From JASJCP01 sp051155735 (GTDB lineage: Bacteria; Cyanobacteriota; Cyanobacteriia; Cyanobacteriales; Xenococcaceae): 8,581 nt of DNA. Location of the stretch: assembly GCA_051155735.1 (NCBI GenBank), contig DAXETX010000056.1:1-8581 (forward strand), in the 5' to 3' direction. The position numbers and the translations under genes were made by a program. How positions within the stretch are numbered: the first letter of the stretch is position 1; every line of letters begins with the position of its first letter. Below, piece by piece: positions 1 to 5,871 of the stretch. The notes under the pieces were generated by a model. That model saw only the letters and a list, made by a program, of their open reading frames with translations. It was not told the origin of the DNA and ran no database searches.

Positions 1-33
1 TCCCCTTTTCTATCTCGAAGAGATGAAAAGTCT

Positions 34-68
34 TTAATCAAAAGTAGTTTAAATCTACTTTTGATTAA
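34..68. repeat. 14-bp perfect inverted repeat
   Basis: Arms TTAATCAAAAGTAG (34-47) and CTACTTTTGATTAA (55-68) are exact reverse complements around a 7-nt loop. The hairpin is AT-rich and neither side has a clean T-run, so it could be a weak terminator of a gene lying off the left edge or simply part of the repeats that follow. Function is not determined. Confidence 0.6.
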
Positions 69-115
69 GCTAGAAGCTAATGACTAAGAGCTAATAGCTA
101 CCGCGAAGCGGTTTT
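68..115. repeat. Degenerate heptamer (STRR-like) repeats plus small hairpin
   Basis: Five consecutive 7-nt units can be read from 68 to 102: AGCTAGA, AGCTAAT, GACTAAG, AGCTAAT, AGCTACC. Short tandemly repeated heptanucleotides are a known feature of many cyanobacterial genomes. They run into a small hairpin ACCGC-GAA-GCGGT (100-112) followed by TTT, which could act as a weak terminator on the + strand. Nothing in 1-193 looks coding. Confidence 0.5.
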
Positions 116-193
116 AATAATCAATTATGAATTAATCGCTGCTAATCATGATAACAGTAGTCTTATTCAGGCTTCGATTTAGTTGGATTTTTT

Positions 194-547
194 ATGATTC
201 CATTGACTCTCAATTTAATTCAAGGCTCAGTTCAAATTAGCTTTTCTGTGGCAGCAGCCCAAAATTTACAACAAGAAATATTTACTTTAATGCAAAATCT
301 CAAAACTGCTGCTAGCCTAATAGGCGATCGCGGTACTAAACCCCAACCTCAACCATCAATGGAATATCGTCATACAGGAGAGGTTTTTTTAGAAGTTTTT
401 TGTAATCCCAATATTTATCCTAGTCCTTTTGCTGCCAAAGTTTTATTGACTGTAAAAGATGAGCGAATACGTCTGACGAGTGAAGCAGAACTTACGCAAT
501 TAATTGAGGATGTTAACCAATATTTAGAACAAGCAGACAGTAATTAG
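194..547 (+). CDS. Conserved hypothetical protein, 117 aa
   Basis: I do not recognise a named family. The protein is small and soluble, with no signal peptide or membrane segment. It begins with a hydrophobic/polar alternating stretch suggesting beta strands (residues 1-20), followed by a likely amphipathic helix (about 22-42), a short Gln/Pro linker (49-54), a further strand region (EVFLEVFCNPN, 63-73; AKVLLTVKDE, 81-90) and a C-terminal helix (97-114). This reads as a compact alpha/beta fold. The ATG at 194 is preceded by a weak GGA six bases upstream. A HIP1 site (324-331) lies inside the gene, so its sequence character matches the host chromosome. The gene converges on the DUF4327 gene across a hairpin-rich gap. 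Confidence 0.7.
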   Translation: MIPLTLNLIQGSVQISFSVAAAQNLQQEIFTLMQNLKTAASLIGDRGTKPQPQPSMEYRHTGEVFLEVFCNPNIYPSPFAAKVLLTVKDERIRLTSEAELTQLIEDVNQYLEQADSN

Positions 548-548
548 C

Positions 549-594
549 GAAAAATTATTGAGTCAGCCCCGTTTTTTCAAGACGGGGCTGACTC
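549..594 (-). terminator. Strong hairpin, probable terminator for the DUF4327 gene
   Basis: A perfect 13-bp stem, GAGTCAGCCCCGT (560-572) with ACGGGGCTGACTC (582-594), encloses a T-rich 9-nt loop. Read on the minus strand the stem is followed by AATAATTTTTCGC, which gives a T5 tract (555-551). This is the shape of a rho-independent terminator for minus-strand transcripts. On the plus strand there is no good T-run, though the hairpin may still slow transcription leaving the upstream gene. Confidence 0.5.
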
Positions 595-601
595 TGACTT
601 T

Positions 602-691
602 GTAAGGACGCGACCCCCGAATCGAATTCGGGGGCTTGTGCCGTCCGTAAGGACGCGACCCCCGAATCGAATTCGGGGGCTTGTGCCATCC
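602..691. repeat. Two tandem 45-nt palindromic repeat units
   Basis: Units 602-646 and 647-691 match at 44 of 45 positions (G643 versus A688). Each has a 12-nt left flank GTAAGGACGCGA, a 21-nt palindrome (arms CCCCCGAAT and ATTCGGGGG around CGA) and a 12-nt right flank CTTGTGCCGTCC or CTTGTGCCATCC. The GGACG and CGTCC of the flanks can also pair. At the unit junction CGTCC-GTAA-GGACG (642-655) forms a hairpin with a GNRA-type loop. The array ends 7 nt from the stop codon of the DUF4327 gene. The same frame recurs at 8281-8420 with different palindrome sequences. Confidence 0.85.
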
Positions 692-698
692 GTCATTA

Positions 699-941
699 TT
701 AATCGCTATCCCAGCTTTCACAACTAATTAAATCACCAATGCGATCGCGCAATAAATAATCGCATCTTTCTAGTTCACACTCAACCCCCAACCATTCTCT
801 AGCAGGCAAAAATTCACACAACACATATATGGGTTGGCTACGGCTAATAATCCCTTTTTCTACCAGTTGTTTTGCCTCGTTGCGCAAAATATCTATGGAA
901 AGACGACAGGCACTTCTCGGTACAGTTGTACTAATAGTCAT
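699..941 (-). CDS. DUF4327 family protein, 80 aa
   Basis: This matches my memory of DUF4327, a small soluble family largely restricted to cyanobacteria, with no established function. The recognisable core is PIYVLCEFLPAREW (residues 37-50), followed by ECELE (54-58) and LLRDRIGDLI (63-72). The region before it (about 15-30) is probably a helix that includes LVEKGII. The length is normal for the family. The ATG at 941 is the likely start, because an in-frame TGA lies a few codons upstream. No strong ribosome binding site is visible. A HIP1 site (741-748) lies in the coding region. The gene is divergent from the dehydrogenase-like gene, and its 3' end abuts the palindromic tandem repeat and a terminator-like hairpin. 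Confidence 0.85.
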   Translation of the reverse strand: MTISTTVPRSACRLSIDILRNEAKQLVEKGIISRSQPIYVLCEFLPAREWLGVECELERCDYLLRDRIGDLISCESWDSD

Positions 942-1032
942 ATTCTTACACCATTCTCAAACAAGTGAGACTTAATTTTTTAACGTTAATCCATTGCGTA
1001 TGTCACAAAGAAAATTTTTCTTTTTTTGATCA

Positions 1033-1044
1033 TAGACTAGTCTA
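1033..1044. promoter_or_regulatory. 12-bp palindrome in divergent intergenic region
   Basis: TAGACTAGTCTA is a perfect palindrome about midway between the two divergent genes. A TTGATC (1026-1031) lies just left and TAAAAA (1050-1055) just right at 18-nt spacing, a weak promoter-like pair that would place the palindrome in the spacer, as an operator might sit. A second palindrome, TTAACGTTAA, is at 980-989. None of this is tied to a known regulator. Confidence 0.25.
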
Positions 1045-1070
1045 GACACTAAAAAAACACATTTTTTTCT

Positions 1071-1084
1071 GTAGCGGTAGTTAC
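1071..1084. promoter_or_regulatory. NtcA-like site GTA-N8-TAC
   Basis: GTA (1071-1073), eight bases, then TAC (1082-1084) matches the consensus of NtcA, the cyanobacterial nitrogen-control activator. It lies 88 bases before the dehydrogenase-like start. In typical NtcA-activated promoters a TAN3T box follows at about 22 bases; here the nearest such boxes are TATCAT (1097) and TACACT (1123), so the spacing is not right. A chance match is quite possible. Confidence 0.25.
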
Positions 1085-1172
1085 GTTTATTCAAATTATC
1101 ATAAAAAAATATTACTTAACGATACACTGTCTTAACATTTCTGGAGTAATACATAAAGATATCTAGTTGCCA

Positions 1173-2219
1173 ATGAAAAAAACTTACTATGTCGTAGCCT
1201 TACCAGGAGAAGGAATCGGCGTTGAAGTAGTAGCAGCCACCCTAAAAGTTTTGCAAATAGTAGCTGAAGTTAACAATTTTTCTGTAACCATAAATCATGG
1301 CTTAATCGGCGAACCTGCTCGACAAAAATATCACAATTATTTACCAGATAAAACTTTAAAGTTATGTAAAAAAGCTGATGGTATTTTATTTGGCGCAGTT
1401 ACTAAAGGTGGCTTGTTGGAACTAAGAAAATACTTCGATTTTTATATTAACTTGCGACCTGTAAAAACAATTCGTAGCCTGATCAATAAATCTAGCTTGA
1501 AACCAGAAAAACTTTTAGAAGTTGATATTTTATTTATCCGAGAATTAGTAAGTGGTATTTATTTCGGAGAATCTCAAAGAAAATTGGATCGAAATGGTAA
1601 ATATGGCTATCATACTATGAAATATTATGATTGGGAAATTCAAAGAATTGCTAAATTTGCTCTAAAAAAAGCCCAACAAAGAAAGAAGTTATTAACTATT
1701 GCTCATAAAGAAAATGCTTTGCCCAATTTACCTTGGACTGATTTAGTTTTACAAGAAGCGATGAATTTTCCTGATGTGACAATTCAACCAATGCTAATAG
1801 ATAATTTAGCCATGCAATTAGTCATCAATCCTCAGCAATTTGATGTAATATTAGCTAGTAATTTATTCGGTGATATTTTAAGCGACATTGGTGGGGCAAT
1901 AGTTGGCTCAATCGGATTGTTGGGTTCTGCTAGTCTTAATGAATTAGGATTTGGTCTTTATGAACCAGTTCACGGTACAGCGTCAGATATAGCAGGAAAA
2001 GGAATAGCTAATCCTTTAGGAACTATTACTGCGTTAGTTTTAATGTTGCAACAATGGGGAGAGCTAACAGCAGCACAAACTATAATTCAAGCTCAAGAAA
2101 ATTTATTAGCTAAAGGTTATCGCACAGCAGATTTATTTACTCAATCTGATGAAATATTAGTGAGTACTCAAGAGATAACGAGGTTGTTAATCGAAGAAAT
2201 TATTTTTAGTAGTAAGTAG
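1173..2219 (+). CDS. Isopropylmalate dehydrogenase-like enzyme, divergent
   Basis: Member of the isocitrate/isopropylmalate dehydrogenase family: NAD-dependent oxidative decarboxylation of a 2-hydroxy acid with a neighbouring carboxylate, needing a divalent metal. Numbered from the ATG at 1173 (348 aa), visible motifs are LPGEGIG (10-16, usually LPGDGIG), LRK and NLRP (R85, R95), IREL (R123), GIYFGE with the catalytic Tyr130, HKEN with the catalytic Lys179, metal-ligand aspartates D210, D234 and D238 (GDILSD), and HGTASDIAG (267-275), whose Asp272 favours NAD over NADP. The loop between GAV and GLL is about 13 residues shorter than in canonical LeuB, removing the region that reads the substrate side chain. 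It may therefore be a paralogue rather than the housekeeping LeuB. A TTG at 1167 is less likely as start. Sampled stretches are very AT-rich (about 25-40% GC). Confidence 0.8.
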   Translation: MKKTYYVVALPGEGIGVEVVAATLKVLQIVAEVNNFSVTINHGLIGEPARQKYHNYLPDKTLKLCKKADGILFGAVTKGGLLELRKYFDFYINLRPVKTIRSLINKSSLKPEKLLEVDILFIRELVSGIYFGESQRKLDRNGKYGYHTMKYYDWEIQRIAKFALKKAQQRKKLLTIAHKENALPNLPWTDLVLQEAMNFPDVTIQPMLIDNLAMQLVINPQQFDVILASNLFGDILSDIGGAIVGSIGLLGSASLNELGFGLYEPVHGTASDIAGKGIANPLGTITALVLMLQQWGELTAAQTIIQAQENLLAKGYRTADLFTQSDEILVSTQEITRLLIEEIIFSSK

Positions 2220-2228
2220 TAAGTAGCA
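2208..2228. repeat. Heptamer STRR overlapping the dehydrogenase stop codon
   Basis: Three tandem 7-nt units AGTAGTA, AGTAGTA, AGTAGCA. They encode the last three residues (Ser-Ser-Lys) and the TAG stop (2217-2219) of the upstream gene and continue into the 19-bp gap before the convergent phosphoesterase gene. Confidence 0.6.
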
Positions 2229-2238
2229 GGTAAGTTAG

Positions 2239-3069
2239 CTATTTACTATCTAAAGTAATAACCGTTAATTCGGGAGGACAAAAAAATCTGCCTGGAGCAT
2301 AAGTTCCTAAACCACGATTAACATACAGTTGATTTTTGCCTACTTGATGCCATCCTTCTGACCATTGCCAGTATTTTACTACCGCAGCACATTGTTTAAG
2401 ATAAGGAATATAATTGCGTAAAAATTTGGGGGTTGACTTTCTAATTTGTTGGAGCAAAATTGGCGCAGCACCATAACCAGGAATCACTATCTGTCCCCCA
2501 TGAGTATGACCAGATAACTGTAGATCGACACGATATTTTTGCAGAACTGCTGCGGAGTCAGGATTATGAGAAAGTACAATACGCGGTATGGCAGAATCTA
2601 TTTGAGTTAAAACAGATTTAGGTTGAAATTCTTTTGACCAGAAATCGTGCAAGCCAACAATGGCTAATTCTGCGCCCAAAGGATAGACAATTTCATTAAC
2701 CAGAATTTTAATGCCAACCGCTGCTAAAGCAGCGATTATTTTTTGTTCACACCATTGAGCAACAGAATCATGATTACCCAAACAACCGTAGATACCAGCT
2801 TTGCTATTTAATTGTTTTAAGCGTAGTGCCAGTTTGGTAATCGGCATAGGGTTATCGGTAACAAAATCACCTGTGATAAAAACTAGATCTGGATTTTCAC
2901 TGTTACTAAGAGCGATCGCCTCTGCTAAGATACTTTCTGATAGACGAATTCCGTCATAATGTAAATCTGATAGCTGAATAATTTTCGTTCCCACAAGCGA
3001 TAGCGGTAAATTAGCGATCGCAATAGTTAATCTTTCAACTTTAAGTGGCTCAGTTATGATCAAAGGCAT
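2239..3069 (-). CDS. Calcineurin-like metallophosphoesterase, YkuE/YaeI type
   Basis: A two-metal phosphoesterase of the calcineurin-like fold. The ordered motifs are all present: DLH (D35, H37), GD (D68), GNHD (98-101), the metal-binding His of SHNPD (H168) and GHTHGG (187-192; H188, H190). The C-terminal RGLGTYAPGRFFCPPELTV (252-270) is typical of the YkuE/YaeI branch, whose members have been linked to cleavage of lipid-sugar phosphates such as UDP-diacylglucosamine, though many are uncharacterised. Unlike YkuE there is no obvious signal or N-terminal membrane segment here, so it is probably cytoplasmic or peripheral. Length, 276 aa, is normal. Two HIP1 sites (2912-2919, 3014-3021) lie inside. 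The ATG at 3069 has no clear ribosome binding site. The exact substrate is not predictable. Confidence 0.9.
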   Translation of the reverse strand: MPLIITEPLKVERLTIAIANLPLSLVGTKIIQLSDLHYDGIRLSESILAEAIALSNSENPDLVFITGDFVTDNPMPITKLALRLKQLNSKAGIYGCLGNHDSVAQWCEQKIIAALAAVGIKILVNEIVYPLGAELAIVGLHDFWSKEFQPKSVLTQIDSAIPRIVLSHNPDSAAVLQKYRVDLQLSGHTHGGQIVIPGYGAAPILLQQIRKSTPKFLRNYIPYLKQCAAVVKYWQWSEGWHQVGKNQLYVNRGLGTYAPGRFFCPPELTVITLDSK

Positions 3070-3123
3070 TAGCTGAAACTTTCAGGAATTTAGGAGAGAA
3101 AAAGTGGTTATCGCTCCCATATC

Positions 3124-3153
3124 TTTACATTAATCTAATCTTTTTTAGATAAT
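3124..3153 (+). promoter_or_regulatory. Candidate sigma-70 promoter for the 60-aa gene
   Basis: TTTACA (3124-3129) and GATAAT (3148-3153) each match five of six consensus bases, with an 18-nt spacer. Initiation would be near 3160, leaving a leader of about 78 nt before the ATG at 3238. Confidence 0.4.
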
Positions 3154-3237
3154 TTTAGTAATCTCTGCGACCATCTAGGTTCTAAAATGCAGAATACGAT
3201 TTATTCAATGTGTTAAGCTAGAAAATACCGATTTAAA

Positions 3238-3420
3238 ATGGCAAGCAAAAAAGTTCACGTCAAAGCCCATACTCGCACCATTCATACCAGAGTTTATAAG
3301 TTTGTTTGTCAGGGGTGTAATAAAAAGGTTGAAAGGGAGACATACGCTACAATTTGTCCTTCTTATGGCAACAAATGTAAGGGTGTAAGAGCAGATTGTC
3401 AAAGATTTACTAAAATTTAA
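3238..3420 (+). CDS. Small basic Cys-rich (zinc-ribbon-like) protein, 60 aa
   Basis: A Lys/Arg-rich N-terminus (SKKVHVKAHTRTIHTRVYKF, 3-22) runs into a CxxC knuckle at C24 and C27, with further cysteines at C40, C47 and C54. The first half resembles a zinc-ribbon start (YKFVCQGCNKKVERETY). In a normal ribbon a second CxxC would follow; here the corresponding stretch reads YGNKC, with Gly44 where the first Cys would be expected, so metal binding may be altered or may use C40. Function is unknown; a nucleic-acid or ribosome-associated role would fit a small basic zinc-ribbon protein but is inference. A promoter-like pair lies upstream. The coding-strand reading is preferred over the antisense ORF because of this ordered composition. 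Confidence 0.6.
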   Translation: MASKKVHVKAHTRTIHTRVYKFVCQGCNKKVERETYATICPSYGNKCKGVRADCQRFTKI

Positions 3421-3476
3421 ATTTCCTCCTAACAATCAACATTGATTATTTTTGCTCACATCATCTTTGATAAATT

Positions 3477-4337
3477 ATGTGGCTTGAACCTCCGCCAAAA
3501 CCACCACAAGAAACCGAACAAACTCTTACTCGACTCGCGAGTTACTATCGTCAGTTAATTGCCTATCATCAACAAAGTGCAGCACTCGCATCTGCTAAAC
3601 TCGCTCAAGTAGAAGCATTACTTACGACCAGTAGTTCTTATTTAACTCCTTCGTGGCAATATCCTCTGCCTCAGTCATTTGGCAATACACCCGAATTAAT
3701 TGCCGAGTTGGAAGAATCCGTCCAGACAAGTTTACCAGAAGTTAAATTACCAGCCAAAGAAACTCTGACTAAAACCCTTCAGCAAATACTCAAACGCAAT
3801 AAAGGTAAAATGCTGCGGTTGGATTACTTAGCTTTAGATGTAGCCGAAAAATTATCAATTCCTCCTTCTGCTCAACCCCAACTAAAACCAAAACTTAGAG
3901 AACTATTGCACCAAGGCGAAGGGTTTAATCTTTGGTATGGCGTTCCCGACTCTCCTGACTGTTGGACGATAAGTTTGACAGATTTTCCCGATTTAAATCC
4001 TGAATCTGCGCCTAAACCGAAAAAAAGGAAAAAACCGCCTACTTATACCAAAAAACCCTACAATCTCTCGCGGTTGCCTGATTGCCCCAAACTAGATCAG
4101 TATGGCACTCTTACTGCAACGATTCGCGCTTGTCTGAAAGAGAATTATCCTACTGATCTGGATGCGAATGAAGTCATGGATTGGATGTTTCCGCGACGTT
4201 TAACAGGAAAAGATAAAGCTAAAGCCTATCAAGCAATCAGTGATGGCTTGAATAAAGGTTGCTCTCGCAATCACTGGACAAGAGTTGAAGTCGGTCGCTA
4301 TGTTTGGAATAAAGAACTCGATTATGAGAGTAGTTAA
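3477..4337 (+). CDS. Hypothetical protein with two winged-helix-like units
   Basis: I do not recognise a named family. The order is a Pro-rich start (5-10), a long probable helix or coiled coil (about 14-51), a first alpha-rich unit (about 95-166), a basic Lys/Pro linker (178-193) and a second unit (about 209-280). The two units look alike: both begin with LT-x-T and a helix ending LK-x-N (LTKTLQQILKRNKG; LTATIRACLKENYP), continue through a second helix pair and end in aromatic strand-like segments containing Trp (FNLWYG...CWTIS; NHWTRV...RYVW). This is the shape of winged-helix domains, so DNA or protein binding is plausible but unproven. It ends with a 4-bp stop-to-stop overlap with the convergent TPR gene. 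Length is 286 aa; no membrane segment. Confidence 0.65.
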   Translation: MWLEPPPKPPQETEQTLTRLASYYRQLIAYHQQSAALASAKLAQVEALLTTSSSYLTPSWQYPLPQSFGNTPELIAELEESVQTSLPEVKLPAKETLTKTLQQILKRNKGKMLRLDYLALDVAEKLSIPPSAQPQLKPKLRELLHQGEGFNLWYGVPDSPDCWTISLTDFPDLNPESAPKPKKRKKPPTYTKKPYNLSRLPDCPKLDQYGTLTATIRACLKENYPTDLDANEVMDWMFPRRLTGKDKAKAYQAISDGLNKGCSRNHWTRVEVGRYVWNKELDYESS

Positions 4338-4843
4338 CTAAGCCAAAGTAACCCACCACAAGCCAGAATCGTAAGCATCAAAGCAAACCAAAGAAAGCGA
4401 TTATCTTCTGTTTCTACTTGCGCCAAATCTATTTCTGGCTCTTGATTTAAGCGATCGCGTTTGGTAGCTGGTTTGGCATTAACATACTGAGGTGTAGCTG
4501 TCTCACTCTGACTGAGATCGGGAATTTGACTCATCCATGATTCAGGTCGTTTCAACTCAGGAGCTTGGATAATATACAATACTTCTTGTGCTTTTTTGCG
4601 AGTTATGACGTTAGGATGATTGGTTAATTCTTGACAAAGGGCGATCGCCTTTTCCCGTTCTCCCACAGCTTGATAAGCCGTCATTAACAGCATTTGAGTG
4701 TCTCCTCCCAAGCGCGAGCCAAAACCGACAATTGCCAGAGCCTTTTCCAGATTTTCGATACTCAGACGATATTTTCCCCTTTCTAAGGCATTTTTTCCTG
4801 CTTGATAGTAAAGATGAAATTGTTCTTGATTTTCTTGAACCAT
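4334..4843 (-). CDS. Tail-anchored tetratricopeptide repeat protein
   Basis: The protein has 169 aa from the ATG at 4843. Two helix-turn-helix TPR units are visible (about 12-38, YYQAGKNALERGKYRLSIEN and on; about 48-78, TAYQAVGEREKAIALCQEL). Then come an LKRPESWMSQIPDL motif (97-110), which I recall from related cyanobacterial proteins, a polar linker, and one hydrophobic segment at the extreme C-terminus (FLWFALMLTILACGGLLWLS, 150-169). This predicts a cytoplasmic TPR platform anchored in a membrane by its tail, likely for protein-protein contacts; partners are unknown. A longer reading to 4891 starts at TTG and would abut the divergent methyltransferase gene, so I prefer the internal ATG, where the conserved NQEQF-type start begins. 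HIP1 sites are at 4451-4458 and 4641-4648. Confidence 0.85.
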   Translation of the reverse strand: MVQENQEQFHLYYQAGKNALERGKYRLSIENLEKALAIVGFGSRLGGDTQMLLMTAYQAVGEREKAIALCQELTNHPNVITRKKAQEVLYIIQAPELKRPESWMSQIPDLSQSETATPQYVNAKPATKRDRLNQEPEIDLAQVETEDNRFLWFALMLTILACGGLLWLS

Positions 4844-4890
4844 GAAAGAATACTTAACAGTAACAGTGAGCAATAAATGTTCAATAATCA

Positions 4891-5577
4891 ATGATAAATG
4901 AATTTACTATCGACAATGTTTTTCCTTGGGGTCGTTCTTTAGCCGAATATCGCCAGATGTTTGCTTTGAGTACAAAAGATTTATCAAGTTCGATTTTAGA
5001 TTGTGGTGGTGGACCTGCTAGTTTTAATCAAGAACAGTATCAGGCTGGTAATTTGGTTGTATCTTGCGATCCAATTTATCAATTTACTGCTGAACAGATA
5101 CGCAACCGAATTGAAGCAACTTATCCGATTATTCTGGAACGAGTGCGAGCCAATTATGATAATTTTGTTTGGCAAAATATCACTTCACCAGAACATTTAG
5201 CTGAAGTTAGAATGTCGGCAATGCAGCAGTTTCTGGATGACTTTCCTCAAGGCTTAGAACAAGGACGCTATTTAATTGCAGCTTTACCAAGTCTTCCTTT
5301 TAAAGAGCGGCAATTTGAGCTTGCGCTTTGCTCTCATTTTTTATTTACTTACTCTCAAGAATTTTCTTTAGAGTTTCATCTAAAATCTATTTTAGAAATG
5401 TGTCGTGTCGCTCAATCTGTGAGAATTTTTCCCTTACTCGAAAGTTTTACAGGAGCGGTTTCACCACATCTTGATTTTATCATTCAATCATTACAAGAAT
5501 ATGGTTATCGAGTAAGTATCGAACCAGTAGAATATGAATTTCAAATTAATGGCAATCAAATGCTTCATGTTTATTAG
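4891..5577 (+). CDS. Class I SAM-dependent methyltransferase-like protein
   Basis: The 228-aa protein has a glycine-rich motif I, ILDCGGGPASF (35-45), and a strand ending in an acidic residue, VVSCDP (D60), which would bind the methionine and ribose parts of S-adenosylmethionine in a Rossmann-like fold. A later FELALCSHFLF (142-152) fits motif IV. Between these is an unusually long helical stretch (about 65-125) that may form a lid. The substrate is not predictable; no partner gene indicates one. The ATG at 4891 is the only reasonable start and lacks a clear ribosome binding site. The gene is divergent from the TPR gene with only 47 bp between the chosen starts, so both promoters must be compressed or overlap coding sequence. 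Confidence 0.75.
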   Translation: MINEFTIDNVFPWGRSLAEYRQMFALSTKDLSSSILDCGGGPASFNQEQYQAGNLVVSCDPIYQFTAEQIRNRIEATYPIILERVRANYDNFVWQNITSPEHLAEVRMSAMQQFLDDFPQGLEQGRYLIAALPSLPFKERQFELALCSHFLFTYSQEFSLEFHLKSILEMCRVAQSVRIFPLLESFTGAVSPHLDFIIQSLQEYGYRVSIEPVEYEFQINGNQMLHVY

Positions 5578-5871
5578 ATTGATTTTAAAAGACTAATTAT
5601 CGCCTATCAACTAAAAAGATAAATAATCCGCAATCTTGTTTAGATACAATACTTATCCCAATTCTCTATAACAATGCACTAAATAAAATTTAACTCTTTT
5701 GCGTCTTGGCTATGTGAGCCTTCTTTTGCGGGTCGCCATTCGGCGCGCTTTCAACGGTACAAATTCCCCAGGTTCGCACCTCTTTGCGTGAGATCTAAAC
5801 CTAAAATATTAAGTGCAACTTCAAGGAGAAATAGTTTCTGATTAAAATAATTTTAATAACTATTGAGCAAT
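5578..5871. other. 294-bp intergenic region with a GC-rich patch
   Basis: No ORF is supported. Most of it is AT-rich, but 5726-5758 is strikingly GC-rich (contains GCGGGTCGCC and CGGCGCGC) and can form a short imperfect hairpin through CGCC-ATTC-GGCG. The following text (CACCTCTTTGCGTGAG, 5777-5792) has the look of the dispersed repeats common between cyanobacterial genes. It is probably a decayed repeat. An AAGGAG (5823-5828) is too far from the next start (43 nt) to be its ribosome binding site. Confidence 0.35.

Noticed and set aside
602..691. CRISPR-like array
   Set aside because: Only two head-to-tail units with no spacers between them, each unit itself palindromic, and no cas genes nearby.
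1167..1172. TTG start for the dehydrogenase-like gene
   Set aside because: An ATG follows two codons later and puts the protein start closer to the first beta strand, as in the family.
3205..3435. Minus-strand 76-codon ORF with an AGGAGG-like sequence near its start
   Set aside because: It is antisense to the 60-aa Cys-rich gene, starts at TTG, the AGGAGG lies inside its own coding part, and the composition is not protein-like.
5003..5200. Plus-strand 65-codon ORF
   Set aside because: Out-of-frame shadow inside the methyltransferase-like gene, whose SAM motif is in the other frame.
5768..5785. tRNA T-arm lookalike (GGTTCGCACC)
   Set aside because: The flanking five bases on each side do not pair and no acceptor or anticodon arm is found around it.
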